64,000 nt of DNA. Origin: Candidatus Scalindua sp. SCAELEC01. Lineage in GTDB: Bacteria; Planctomycetota; Brocadiia; Brocadiales; Scalinduaceae. Shown here one piece after another: positions 46,302 to 56,062 of this stretch. The stretch spans positions 1-64,000 of the forward strand of contig SHMT01000002.1 of NCBI GenBank assembly GCA_004282745.1. Direction: 5' to 3'. Every line of letters starts with the position of its first letter. Within the stretch, counting starts at the first letter, position 1. The notes beneath the pieces are model-generated. The model ran no database searches. It was not told the origin of the DNA and was given only the letters and a program-made list of their open reading frames with translations. Both the position numbers and the translations under genes were made by a program.

Positions 46302-47216
46302 CTATCCTTTTCCTTTCATTTTATTTGGTCCTCTTAATACATCTTTCTCGATATATTCAATGATGGCGCCTGCAACATCTTTTCCCGTTGAAGTTTCAAT
46401 CCCCTGCAGTCCCGGAGATGAATTAACTTCGAGTACAAGAGGGCCATGTGCTGAGCGGATAATATCCACGCCCGCAACATCAAGCCCCATGACCCCGGCG
46501 GCACGAACGGCTAACGCTCTTTCATCAGGCCTCAATTTCACAATCTTGGCAGTTCCTCCCAGGTGCAGGTTTGACCGGTATTCTCCCTCTTTTGCCTGGC
46601 GCTGCATGGCAGCAATGATTTTATCCCCGATAACAAAACATCGTATGTCAGAGCCACCCGCTTCTTTAATAAATTCCTGTACAAGAAAATCCGCATCCAA
46701 ACCACGAAATGCATTGATTACGCTTTCTGCCGCTTTATAGGTTTCTGCCAGCACCACACCACTACCATGTGTGCTTTGCAAGATTTTAACAATTAATGGC
46801 GCACCCCCCACGAATTCGATTAAATCTTCGGTTGCTGTTGCGGAATGTGCGTAGCTGGTTGTCGGCATACCAACACCTTTACGCGCGAGAAGCTGGTGTG
46901 CCCTTAATTTGTCCCGTGAACGAGAAATAGCCACTGACTCATTGATCGAATAAACACCACCAACCTCAAATTGACGTAGCACAGCAGTGCCGTACATAGT
47001 AATTGATGTCCCGATGCGCGGGATTACCGCATCAAATTCTAATATTTCTTTTTTATCCTTAGGCTTATAGTATACAGTAGGCTGATTTGCCGTAATATTC
47101 ATATAACACTTTAATACGTCAACCACTTTTACATTATGTCCTCGTTTTTTTGCAGCTTCTACCATGCGTGCCGTGGAGTAGAGTTGCGCATTACGGGATA
47201 AAATACCAATTTTCAT
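46302..47216 (-). CDS. rimK: RimK-family glutamate ligase (ATP-grasp)
   Basis: 304 residues from the ATG at 47216, which has AAGGAGTG in front; the frame extends to 47336, but the extra residues are unlike the family. The pattern [58 protein letters not shown] and [15 protein letters not shown] (Glu and Asn metal ligands) is typical. RimK adds glutamates to the C-terminus of ribosomal protein S6, or makes related glutamyl peptides. First gene of a three-gene operon with two hydrolases. Confidence 0.92.
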   Translation of the reverse strand: MKIGILSRNAQLYSTARMVEAAKKRGHNVKVVDVLKCYMNITANQPTVYYKPKDKKEILEFDAVIPRIGTSITMYGTAVLRQFEVGGVYSINESVAISRSRDKLRAHQLLARKGVGMPTTSYAHSATATEDLIEFVGGAPLIVKILQSTHGSGVVLAETYKAAESVINAFRGLDADFLVQEFIKEAGGSDIRCFVIGDKIIAAMQRQAKEGEYRSNLHLGGTAKIVKLRPDERALAVRAAGVMGLDVAGVDIIRSAHGPLVLEVNSSPGLQGIETSTGKDVAGAIIEYIEKDVLRGPNKMKGKG

Positions 47217-47398
47217 AATTTCACTCCTTATTAAAAGTTCCGTTCGTTTATCATAATGAGTAACCAGACAGTTGCAAGAAATAGTAACCATATCCTCATA
47301 AACATGCGGTAGGCTTATGTTATCAAAACCGTGCATCTTTTATCTATCGCTGGTTTTCTTGTATCTTCCCGGAATCCTCTTCATCCAGTGATCCTTAG

Positions 47399-47607
47399 GG
47401 TCCAGGAAAAAATAACTTGTTGTTTTATAGCGCTCAGTTTTAGATCAGATTTGGTCGATCTGATCGAGCAGGACCGCAGGCGTAGCCTGAGCTACAGCGA
47501 GGATACTGCGAGTGAAGAGCGGCCGAAGGTGGCCTGAAAATGAGATGCCCGCCCGGCCTACCAGCCATTCGGACAGTCAAGAACGACAAGTTATTCTTTC
47601 CTGGACC
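47399..47607 (+). mobile_element. miniature inverted-repeat element, family 1 (209 bp)
   Basis: Perfect end sequences GGTCCAGGAAA...TTTCCTGGACC, flanked by CTTAG at 47394-47398 and 47608-47612. Homologous along its length to the element in the antiporter (opposite orientation) but with an extra ~30-bp GC-rich hairpin at about 47549-47579. It separates the rimK operon from the MFS gene. Confidence 0.88.
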
Positions 47608-47619
47608 CTTAGCTTAAAG

Positions 47620-48933
47620 TTAAGTCGATTTTACCTGATTTGTTTCAAACTCTTTCAAGAGCCGTAGAAATACCAAAGGAATAAGGCCCATGGCAGAGGA
47701 AATTATTACCATCCACGTAAAACCCTGTCCCGGTTCCTGATAAACAACCTCACCATTAACATAATTTACAACACCAAAATAATCAAAAATTTTTCCCCCA
47801 ACCCATGCACCGGCCATTGAACCAACATTGCATAAACTCATCATAATTGCAAATACAGTTCCTTCAATCCCTTTAGGGCATGCTCTCACGGCAACTCTCA
47901 TTGAACAGACAAATCCAATCATGGATATAAAAGCACCGATAATAAAGATGAAAAGAAGTAAAAGGTAATAATATACTGTCCAGACATACATTAAATTAAT
48001 CCCCGCTCCAATAAGAAGTGATAACTTCAATATTTTTTTAATATCCATTTCTCGTATATATTCCCGGTAATAGCGTAATCCCACAAATCCACCAAAAGCG
48101 CCAACCGCACTTATTATCCCTCGCATAAAGGGAGAATAACCAAGTATCTTACCCATGAAATACTGCATGGCGCTGGGGCTAAATACTGGGGCCATATTCA
48201 GAATGAACAAAAATATGGCTGCTGCAATTAAGAACTTTACTGAACCCTCATAAGAAGATCTCTTGAAGAGTTTTCCCCACCCTTTTGTAAAATAGATATT
48301 TTTATCCTCTTCTTTTAAAGAGCAGAGAGCGACAATGCAGAGGGCCAGAGGAGCAAGTGACATCAGCATAAAAGTAACTTTTTCGCCATACAATTTAATC
48401 AGCATCCCACCTCCGATACCGCTTACACAGGCTCCAAAACTTCTTGTTTCCCACATGATAGCCTGTATCATTCCCTCTTCTCGGGGATCTTCTTTGCATA
48501 CATCAACACCATGTGCATCGCATGCCACATCAGTAAAACCAAAACCAAAATTCAGGCAAAATGCGGCAAATACAAACATCCAATAAGAATTTACGACACT
48601 TCCTATCGCAATTGAGCTTGAAAAAACGATAGAGCTGCAGATGATAATATAGGGCATCCTGCGCCGCCCAAGTATGGGAATGTTATCAGAGATAAAGCCC
48701 CAGAATGGTTTTATAAACCAGGGGAACTGCATAAGTATCGTCATTGATACAAGTTCTCCCATGGTTAAATTAAATTGTCTTTGGAGATAAACCGGGAAGG
48801 CAATTCCTATTACACCAAATACGAGCCCCTGGGCAAAGTACGAAGCCGAGAAAATCCTGTACCGTGCTTCAAATAACTTTTTTGTTGAATGCCAACCCAG
48901 AAAATCTTTCACCGCAACAATTGACTTTATCAT
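47620..48933 (-). CDS. MFS permease (BT1/folate-biopterin-like)
   Basis: 437 residues, about 12 membrane helices. Early segment SASYFAQGLVFGVIGIAFP, a WFIKPFWGFISDNIPILGRRR loop between helices two and three typical of the BT1-like branch, and DVACDAHGVDVCKEDPREEG. Substrate unknown. Its 3' end is 13 bases from a family 1 element. No operon partner. Confidence 0.8.
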   Translation of the reverse strand: MIKSIVAVKDFLGWHSTKKLFEARYRIFSASYFAQGLVFGVIGIAFPVYLQRQFNLTMGELVSMTILMQFPWFIKPFWGFISDNIPILGRRRMPYIIICSSIVFSSSIAIGSVVNSYWMFVFAAFCLNFGFGFTDVACDAHGVDVCKEDPREEGMIQAIMWETRSFGACVSGIGGGMLIKLYGEKVTFMLMSLAPLALCIVALCSLKEEDKNIYFTKGWGKLFKRSSYEGSVKFLIAAAIFLFILNMAPVFSPSAMQYFMGKILGYSPFMRGIISAVGAFGGFVGLRYYREYIREMDIKKILKLSLLIGAGINLMYVWTVYYYLLLLFIFIIGAFISMIGFVCSMRVAVRACPKGIEGTVFAIMMSLCNVGSMAGAWVGGKIFDYFGVVNYVNGEVVYQEPGQGFTWMVIISSAMGLIPLVFLRLLKEFETNQVKST

Positions 48934-49188
48934 ACGCTCATTTCAACCTGTCAGATAGTGCGTAATGGAACAAAAATGGAAACCTACTCATTTTCATGTA
49001 CAACTATCCATTCAATTCTAATTTTTTTATTTCTGCAAGCTTCTCTTACTGGATATTCCTTTTGAAACCCGATAAAACTCAGGTCTGTGTAATTCTTGGA
49101 CATTTGTTCACCTTCGCAAGAATATACCTTAGAATCTATTAGGAGTCAAATGCATAAGCGTATATACGTGTGTCAGAGGTGTGGTGTC

Positions 49189-49295
49189 TTCATTATCATA
49201 CTATAACCGGGTATGCCAACAAGGATGTTTGCATCCCGGATATCTTTTGTCCATTCAGAAACATTGTCACAAACGGCACTGGTATATTTTTTCAC
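49189..49295 (-). pseudogene. fragment of a glycosyltransferase gene copy
   Basis: Reads on the minus strand VKKYTSAVCDNVSEWTKDI and DANILVGIPGYS, matching the first ~35 codons of the transferase at 37769-39028 (MKKYPSAIRENVHEWAKEIK and DILVGIPCYN). Only this 5' piece remains; the start is now GTG. The rest of 48934-49386 shows no gene. Confidence 0.75.
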
Positions 49296-49392
49296 TCTAC
49301 GTATTAATCTCCAAAAATTCCCTTTACTCTCATAGTAAAATACATAAAATTATTCAAATATTAAGACAGAATATCATTCACAGGAGATGGTC

Positions 49393-50487
49393 ATGAGGAA
49401 GAAACGTATTGCTATCCTTACTGGTGGTGGCGATTGTCCGGGGATAAACTCGGTTATTAGAGCCGTTGTAAAGAAAGCGATACTTGAACATGGTATGACA
49501 GTCATTGGCATAGAGGACGGATTTGAAGGCCTTATTCTTGACAAATATAAAACGCTTAGTTATGAAGATGTTTCCGGGATCCTTACTCTGGGAGGAACAA
49601 TACTGGGAACATCGAACCGGGCTAACCCTTATAAATATTCTGTAACAAAAAGTGGAAAAACAGAATTAAAAGATTTATCAAAATCGGTTATACGAAACAT
49701 TAAGAAACTCAACGTTGATTGTTTGATTTGTGTGGGTGGAGATGGTACTTTGGGTATCGCCAACCGTTTTTTTAATGACGGTGTACCGGTAATTGGTGTT
49801 CCCAAAACGATTGATAATGACATTAAAGGTACGGATATTAGCTTTGGTTTTGATTCTGCAGTGCAAATCGCAACTGAAGGAATTGACAGGGTTCATACCA
49901 CCGCGCAATCTCATCACAGAGTAATGATTATTGAAGTTATGGGCAGGAGGGCTGGATGGATAGCACTCTATTCCGGAGTTGCCAGCGGAGGAGATATTAT
50001 CCTGATTCCCGAAATACCGTATGATATAAGTATTGTTGCTAAGAAAGTAAAGGAAAGAAATAAGAAGGGCAAGAGGTTCAGTATTGTCGTCATAGCTGAA
50101 GGAGCAAGGCCGCAGGGAGGAGATGTAATTGTGCAGAGGATGGGAAAAGATAGTTCAGCACCTGTTCGCCTTGGTGGAATAGGTTTTGTTCTTGGTGAAG
50201 AATTAGAAAAGATTACCGATCTTGAAACGCGTACCGTTGTGATGGGACATCTTCAGCGGGGAGGAGCACCAACACCTTTTGACAGGATACTGGGATCACA
50301 ACTAGGCACACATACTATTGATTTAATACATAATGAAGAATTTGGGAATATGATAGGGGTAAAAGGAAATAATTTTACAAAAGTATCTCTGGAACTGGTA
50401 GCAAAAGGAACCAGGTTAGTTCCTTCGAATCATATGTTGATAAAATCCGCCCGTTCATTAGGAACAAGTTTTGGAGACAGTGTTTAA
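49393..50487 (+). CDS. pfkA: 6-phosphofructokinase
   Basis: 364 residues. It phosphorylates fructose-6-phosphate. The motifs are LTGGGDCPGINSVIRAVV, CVGGDGTLGIANRF and VPKTIDNDIKGTDISFGFDSA, then MGRRAGWIALYSG. At the two positions that separate ATP from PPi enzymes it has Gly (GGDG) and Lys (PKTIDND), the combination of group III ATP-dependent PFKs. Start at 49393 because AGGAG is six bases upstream; the ATG at 49387 abuts that site. Confidence 0.94.
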   Translation: MRKKRIAILTGGGDCPGINSVIRAVVKKAILEHGMTVIGIEDGFEGLILDKYKTLSYEDVSGILTLGGTILGTSNRANPYKYSVTKSGKTELKDLSKSVIRNIKKLNVDCLICVGGDGTLGIANRFFNDGVPVIGVPKTIDNDIKGTDISFGFDSAVQIATEGIDRVHTTAQSHHRVMIIEVMGRRAGWIALYSGVASGGDIILIPEIPYDISIVAKKVKERNKKGKRFSIVVIAEGARPQGGDVIVQRMGKDSSAPVRLGGIGFVLGEELEKITDLETRTVVMGHLQRGGAPTPFDRILGSQLGTHTIDLIHNEEFGNMIGVKGNNFTKVSLELVAKGTRLVPSNHMLIKSARSLGTSFGDSV

Positions 50488-50582
50488 TTCTTCAAGTTTC
50501 CCTATAACGGTAATTCTTATAATGAAAACTCAGAAGAATTCAATAAAAAGATATAAAATAGATTACATAATAAGACAAACGT

Positions 50583-51875
50583 TTATCCCCCTCTCAAATA
50601 CCCCCATGTATGCAACTTATCGCTATCTTCATACCATCTGTCACCTATATCTTTCCTGTAGTACATATTAGGAATCATGATATTTTTTATTCTGCTGTAT
50701 GCCTGCGCTTGTGCCTGTTTCATCGTCTGACCTGTTCCAACTACGATCATTACTACTCCAGAAGTGCCCGCAATAAGCCATTGCCCATTAACTTGTTTAA
50801 CATCTTCAATATGGATTCCCTGCTTATCAGGTTTTTTAAAAAATATGACAGCGTCTCTGGAGTAGGTTTGAAATGTCTGCTCGTCTTTAAATGGAAATGG
50901 AGGCACAACAATACGAACACCAATTTGAAAGCCTTTTCTTGCTTTAAACTCAGTTAGTTCACCGCTTGCCAGCTTGAATAAGAATTCGCTCATGGGCATC
51001 ATTATCCCTTCCTGTTGAATACTTATGGTCGGATAACCAAACCGTGCAGTAAATTCGAGTGGGTAAATACCATTGGTATTTACGATACAGTTAACGTCAA
51101 TATAACCAACATAACCTTCTTCTTTCAACCTGGGTTCTAGTTTCTTGAGTGTCGCCATAAATATTTTATTAGATTCACTCCAGCACATGCTTGTTCCCAT
51201 TTCACCAGTAAAAGGGCCAATATTTCCAGGAAAAAGCTTTTTATGTTCAAAATTTACGTTTATTGGATGTGTAAATTGCTTTCCGTTGAAAAAGGCCCCC
51301 ACAGCTACTTCTACACCTACAACCCTTCGCTGTAATTGAAAGACTTTTATCTCTTGTGCCCATACCTTTTTATATGCTTCCAGCACCTGAATAATATCTT
51401 TTCCATCCTCTTCCTCACCAACAAATAATAACCGCTTGATATTCTGTGCCTGACCACTGGGCTTGATAACATACCTGCTCGGCTTTGCTTTCACATGTTC
51501 AATGGCATCATCGAAAGAAGTAAAATCCCGATAAGGGATAATGTGTACGCCTGCTTTCTTCAATTCTTCCTGTCCATACGCTCGATCATCTTCAAGCTTA
51601 TCAGTATATTCTGTACCACCAATAACCAACTTTCCCTCTTCACGTAATTTTTGCGCTTTTTTACCATGTCCTAAGACGTCATCAAATATGATAATGTCCG
51701 CCCAATCAATATCATTCTCCCATTGGTCAGTCTTCGGAACAAATCCATCTGCTATGTCTTTGTCCTGTTCACTTTCAATAAAGTATCTTACATCATGGCC
51801 TTCCTTGACAACCTGCCACGCTATATCATTAATTAATCCATCTATTGAAACAAATAAAAAATTCTTCTTTTCCAT
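50583..51875 (-). CDS. PurD-like ATP-grasp protein
   Basis: 430 residues, related to phosphoribosylamine-glycine ligase. N-terminal domain (FVSIDGLINDIAWQVVKEGHDV), the ATP-grasp region with YVIKPSGQAQNIKRLLFVG, and a metal segment YPLEFTARFGYPTISI near 280 where true PurD has Glu-Phe-Asn; the Asn is Thr here. No purine genes are near. It may be a distinct peptide or amide ligase. Start ATG without a clear ribosome site. Confidence 0.8.
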   Translation of the reverse strand: MEKKNFLFVSIDGLINDIAWQVVKEGHDVRYFIESEQDKDIADGFVPKTDQWENDIDWADIIIFDDVLGHGKKAQKLREEGKLVIGGTEYTDKLEDDRAYGQEELKKAGVHIIPYRDFTSFDDAIEHVKAKPSRYVIKPSGQAQNIKRLLFVGEEEDGKDIIQVLEAYKKVWAQEIKVFQLQRRVVGVEVAVGAFFNGKQFTHPINVNFEHKKLFPGNIGPFTGEMGTSMCWSESNKIFMATLKKLEPRLKEEGYVGYIDVNCIVNTNGIYPLEFTARFGYPTISIQQEGIMMPMSEFLFKLASGELTEFKARKGFQIGVRIVVPPFPFKDEQTFQTYSRDAVIFFKKPDKQGIHIEDVKQVNGQWLIAGTSGVVMIVVGTGQTMKQAQAQAYSRIKNIMIPNMYYRKDIGDRWYEDSDKLHTWGYLRGG

Positions 51876-51963
51876 AAGTAAAGATAACTATATAATCTTT
51901 TTTGATTTTGTATAGTAATTTTTTGTAATAACTATTTCTGCCTCTGTTGAAAACAGTACAAAT

Positions 51964-52106
51964 AGACTCATCTTATAATGATTTTCGAACCTGTTTATGC
52001 GTAAGGAACGCACGCAGACAGGTAAAATCCGAGAAAAAACGGAGCGAGTCTCACTGCAACCAGGCTTTGGTTTTTAGAAAATATAAAACCAAATCGGTTT
52101 TAGTAT
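51964..52106 (+). repeat. family 2 repeat with a ~33-bp hairpin insert
   Basis: Family 2 ends (AGACTCATCTTATAATG ... CGGTTTTAGTAT) with an additional palindrome at about 51990-52023 (ACCTGTTTATGCGT and ACGCACGCAGACAGGT arms) inserted in the left half. Lies in the gap 51876-52181. Confidence 0.75.
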
Positions 52107-52181
52107 AGCAAACTGATAATTTACATTATAAACATAATATATGACTCTCTCTTAAAGAAGCAATTATGCTCTTACCTATAA

Positions 52182-52946
52182 ATGAATAAAATCACTGTAT
52201 ATGCCTTTATAAGTGTATTTATAGTTAGCTTAATCTCCATTATTGGAGTGTTTGCACTTTCGCTTAATCAAAAGGCCCTAAATAAAAGTATTTTCTTGCT
52301 TGTAAGCCTCGCGGTAGGTGCGCTTTTTGGGGACGCTATAATTCACCTCATACCTGATGCATTTGAAAGTGCTGAAAATCCTGCCAGTGTTTCTTTATTT
52401 ATTATCATAGGAATAATTTCATTTTTTGTACTTGAAAAATTTCTCCGCTGGAGTCATTCCCATGAGCATGATTATGAAGGTGCGGAATGTTACCAAGAAA
52501 AAACAAACGCGGTAAAACCAATAGGTTCGTTAATTATCGTATCAGACAGTATCCACAACATTATAGATGGGATAACTATCGGTGTAAGTTATTTAATAAA
52601 TATTGAAATAGGTATAGCAACCACTGTCGCAATTATCCTGCATGAGATACCTCAAGAGATAAGTGACTTCGCTCTTCTGATACACGCAGGATATAGTAAA
52701 ACAAAAGCCCTTTTACTAAACTTCGTTTCTTCGTTTATTGCTGTAGTTGGTACTATTACTGTATTGGTATTTGGCTCATCTTTTGAATCGTTCATGCCCC
52801 TAATGATAGCTTTTGCAGCTGGGGGCTTTCTCTACATAGCCGGATCTGATCTTGTACCCGAGATTCAAAAAACATCAGATCTAAAAGATTCACTCCAGCA
52901 GTTTATTGCAATCATAATAGGCATAGCAATAAACTATAATTTGTGA
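52182..52946 (+). CDS. ZIP-family metal transporter
   Basis: 254 residues, about eight helices. The metal-binding motifs HNIIDGITIG and LHEIPQEISDF lie in helices four and five, and a histidine loop SHSHEHD lies between helices three and four. It imports or exports divalent metals such as Zn2+ or Fe2+. Orientation of transport cannot be read. Weak ribosome site. Confidence 0.9.
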   Translation: MNKITVYAFISVFIVSLISIIGVFALSLNQKALNKSIFLLVSLAVGALFGDAIIHLIPDAFESAENPASVSLFIIIGIISFFVLEKFLRWSHSHEHDYEGAECYQEKTNAVKPIGSLIIVSDSIHNIIDGITIGVSYLINIEIGIATTVAIILHEIPQEISDFALLIHAGYSKTKALLLNFVSSFIAVVGTITVLVFGSSFESFMPLMIAFAAGGFLYIAGSDLVPEIQKTSDLKDSLQQFIAIIIGIAINYNL

Positions 52947-53142
52947 CCGAACAAACTGACTTGAAACACTACTGACTTTTCTTGTACATTTTCATATATT
53001 TTTCTATTGCTTTTAGTAAATAACCTAAATATCATAATCCATAGATTTAATGTATCAAACAGACATCAATTACTCTTTTTGTATCATAAAAAGGAGTACT
53101 GATCCTTAGAATTTTAATAACGGGAACTTCTATATAAAAATT

Positions 53143-54558
53143 ATGGAAACGGTTTTGCCTTTTTTCGAACAGGTAAATTTCAATTTCGACAAGGCTGCAA
53201 AATATACAAACTATTCTCCTGGTATTCTAAACGAGATTAAGGCTTGCAACAGTATCTACCACATGACATTCCCTCTCAAAAGAGATGACGGAACGATTGA
53301 AACCATTCATGCGTGGCGGGCAGAACACAGTCATCATAAATTACCCACAAAGGGTGGAATTCGTTACAGTACCCTGGTGAACGAAGATGAAATAATGGCA
53401 CTTGCCGCATTGATGACCTATAAGTGCGCCATTATGGATGTGCCGTTCGGTGGAGCAAAAGGCGGTATTCAAATCAACATTGAGAATTATTCTGTTGGTG
53501 AACTGGAACGTATCACTCGCCGTTATACTTATGAGCTGGTCAACAAGAACTTCATTGGTCCCGGGATAGATGTTCCCGCGCCGGATTATGGTACGGGAGA
53601 ACGTGAAATGGCATGGATCCTTGACACCTACAACGCAATGACACCGGATAAGCTTGAGGCCTTGGCGTGTGTGACCGGCAAACCGGTCGAACAGGGTGGA
53701 ATGTCCGGAAGGAAAGAAGCCACCGGTCTCGGGGTATATTATGGCCTGCGTGAAGCGTGCAGTTTTGAGGAAGATATGAAACCGCTTGGGTATTCAACAG
53801 GCCTGGACGGAAAAACTGTCGTGGTTCAAGGATTTGGAAATGTAGGTTATCATGCTGCAAAATTTCTGCAGGATGGCGGGGCCATCGTCACAGGTATTGC
53901 AGAATATGCGGGAGCCATATATAATACCCGTGGATTGGATATAGAAAAAGCCGACTCATATCGTAACAAAAACGGTTCGGTCCTGAACTTTCCTGGCGCC
54001 AGGACAATGGAGAACCCGTCAGAAGCACTTGAGATGGAATGCGATATCCTCGTTCCCGCGGCACTTGAAAATCAGATTACGAGTGAGAATGTCCATCGTA
54101 TTAAAGCCAGGATCATTGCAGAAGCTGCAAATGGCCCTGTTACTCCGGCAGCACACGATCTTCTCACAAAAAAGGGGACCCTGATTATTCCAGATACCTA
54201 TCTAAATGCCGGAGGTGTAACTGTTTCGTATTTTGAATGGCTTAATAACTTGTCTCATGTCCGTTTAGGCAGGGTGGGAAAACGTTTCCAAGAAAATAGC
54301 CGTAAGGATTTTATGACCGCCATAGAGAAGATTACGGGAAAAAAATTCCCTGAAGACGAAGTTGAACAACTGATGCACGGCCCGGAAGAGAAAGCACTAG
54401 TGAACTCCAGCCTCGAAGACGCTATGACGGTTGCATACAATGAAATCCGGGAAACCAGAAATCGGCATGGTAAAGACATTGACCTGAGGACCGCTTCCTT
54501 CATAAAAGCAATCGACAAGATTGCACGCTCTTATATGGAATTGGGCATTTTTCCATAA
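53143..54558 (+). CDS. gdhA: glutamate dehydrogenase (Glu/Leu/Phe/Val family)
   Basis: 471 residues. It interconverts glutamate and 2-oxoglutarate with ammonia. The catalytic segment [26 protein letters not shown] is followed by [16 protein letters not shown] with the active Lys. [14 protein letters not shown] is present, as is the Rossmann motif [13 protein letters not shown]. Slightly longer than average through an insert after the Rossmann domain and a C-terminal extension (about 360-420). In an ammonia-rich niche it links nitrogen and carbon flow. Its own promoter is not obvious. Confidence 0.95.
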   Translation: METVLPFFEQVNFNFDKAAKYTNYSPGILNEIKACNSIYHMTFPLKRDDGTIETIHAWRAEHSHHKLPTKGGIRYSTLVNEDEIMALAALMTYKCAIMDVPFGGAKGGIQINIENYSVGELERITRRYTYELVNKNFIGPGIDVPAPDYGTGEREMAWILDTYNAMTPDKLEALACVTGKPVEQGGMSGRKEATGLGVYYGLREACSFEEDMKPLGYSTGLDGKTVVVQGFGNVGYHAAKFLQDGGAIVTGIAEYAGAIYNTRGLDIEKADSYRNKNGSVLNFPGARTMENPSEALEMECDILVPAALENQITSENVHRIKARIIAEAANGPVTPAAHDLLTKKGTLIIPDTYLNAGGVTVSYFEWLNNLSHVRLGRVGKRFQENSRKDFMTAIEKITGKKFPEDEVEQLMHGPEEKALVNSSLEDAMTVAYNEIRETRNRHGKDIDLRTASFIKAIDKIARSYMELGIFP

Positions 54559-54646
54559 GATTCCTGATGTGAACCCACCGCGTATCTGAGAGAAGAAGGG
54601 TTTTTTTCAATCGAAAAATCAAAATTTCAAGTAAACCCCTGCCCAG

Positions 54647-54670
54647 AAATTCCTAAAACCATTTTGCAAT
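54647..54670 (-). repeat. 24-bp sequence shared with 42628-42651
   Basis: Reverse-oriented copy of the 24-bp segment. It is followed by ATGGGTA...TACCCAT, a short dyad (54669-54691) that could contribute to termination after gdhA. Confidence 0.55.
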
Positions 54671-54732
54671 GGGTATCACATAATTACCCATGTTAAAAGA
54701 CCGTGGAAGATTCAAAATTGTATGCATCTGCG

Positions 54733-55152
54733 TTATTTCGGCTTAACTATCGTATGAGCTTTTTTTATCAGGTAGTATCCCACTGCCAGAGATACGATGG
54801 TGGCCGCAATTCCCATAAGCTTGTTGTCAGCAATCTTTGTTAAATCTAAAGTTATCACCTTCCGTGCAACAGCAATTAAGGCGATAGTAAACACCACTTC
54901 GACGTGTATCTTATCTTCGTTCAAATAGACCTTCAGTGAATCAAGAAGTTCCAGTCCTATGAGGATCATGAGAAAAAAGCCGAATATGAGAAACAGTTGC
55001 TCGGTATTAAACATCAAAAATGGTGGATTAATTATTTCTTTCACAAGCCACCAACCAAGTCTCACCGTTGAAATAAAAACAACGAACATCATCATAAGCA
55101 TGAGTGAAAAAATTATTGCCCTTTCAAATACCTTGAGTTTTTTGATCATTTT
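54733..55152 (-). CDS. PsiE-like membrane protein
   Basis: About 139 residues from the ATG at 55152, which has AAAGG 11 bases upstream; the frame is open to a GTG at 55233. Four helices (about 9-35, 50-70, 85-100, 112-130) with the order of phosphate-starvation-inducible PsiE (LKVFERAIIFSLML; MILIGLELLDSLKVYL; IALIAVARKVITLDL). Function unknown. The name comes from E. coli regulation. Confidence 0.75.
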   Translation of the reverse strand, partial: KMIKKLKVFERAIIFSLMLMMMFVVFISTVRLGWWLVKEIINPPFLMFNTEQLFLIFGFFLMILIGLELLDSLKVYLNEDKIHVEVVFTIALIAVARKVITLDLTKIADNKLMGIAATIVSLAVGYYLIKKAHTIVKPK

Positions 55153-55442
55153 GAAACTTGCCTTTACAATAAATTTATTAAAAACTCCTCGTAACGCAAA
55201 ACAGAGGTCACAGAGATTATTGTCACTTCGCACAATAATGTATCCCGTTTCAGATATTGCACTTCTTAAATAAATAATATTTGATACAATAGTTTTTTAT
55301 CAATGGTAAAATATCGATAAATTCATAAAATGCAACCTTTTTTATCCTTCGGACAGTAATAACGATATATTCATCACAAAATGATTTTTAACGTGATTCC
55401 AATTCAATAAAAACGTAGACTCAATTAAGAATTTTATGGTAA

Positions 55443-56012
55443 ATGGAAAAGTACAAAAAAACACACCTCTGGCGAAACCTATCATCTGCTCTATCGTGGT
55501 TAATTACCTTACGAGGCACTCCAAAGGCGATTAGCCTTGGTGTGGCAATTGGTATATTTATTGCCTTTACACCGACTATAGGGTTACAGATATTTATCGC
55601 TGCATTTTTTTCAATCATCTTTAATGCTAACCGTGCAGCAGCTGTAGCATTTGTGTGGATTACAAATCCACTCACCATGCCTTTCATCTATGGATTTACC
55701 TACAGGATTGGCAACTTTTTCTGGGGAGGCCCCCCTCTCGTAAAAGTAAAACAACTTCTCCTGAAAGCTGACTACACATTAGATAAACAGGGAATCTGGG
55801 GAGTTTATGATAAATTAAAAATACTTCTCTCCCTTGGAAAAGATATTTTTATCCCCTTGTCAATTGGTGGAACAATTATAGGTATTTTTGCCGGAAGTCT
55901 CTCATATGTTGTTGTATTAAAAACAATCAAGTATTATCGAAACAGGGTTAGAGCAACTGCGCATCGAAAAAAACTCACCCTTTTCCCAAAAAGATCCGGT
56001 GAAAATCCATGA
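55443..56012 (+). CDS. DUF2062 membrane protein
   Basis: 189 residues with three helices. The conserved signature GTPKAISLGVAIGIFIAFTP and NRAAAVAFVWITNPLTMPFIY identifies the DUF2062 family. Function unknown. Sometimes found with glycosyltransferases or lipid genes. Short gap of 50 bases to the LOG-family gene downstream. Confidence 0.85.
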   Translation: MEKYKKTHLWRNLSSALSWLITLRGTPKAISLGVAIGIFIAFTPTIGLQIFIAAFFSIIFNANRAAAVAFVWITNPLTMPFIYGFTYRIGNFFWGGPPLVKVKQLLLKADYTLDKQGIWGVYDKLKILLSLGKDIFIPLSIGGTIIGIFAGSLSYVVVLKTIKYYRNRVRATAHRKKLTLFPKRSGENP

Positions 56013-56062
56013 GAACCGCACCAAAATTTTTATAATAGACATATTAAACAATGGCACAATAA

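Noticed and set aside
48957-49010. Possible fifth family 3 element (AGTGCGTAATGGAAC)
   Set aside because: Only the first few bases resemble the end; no second end or target duplication within 200 bases.
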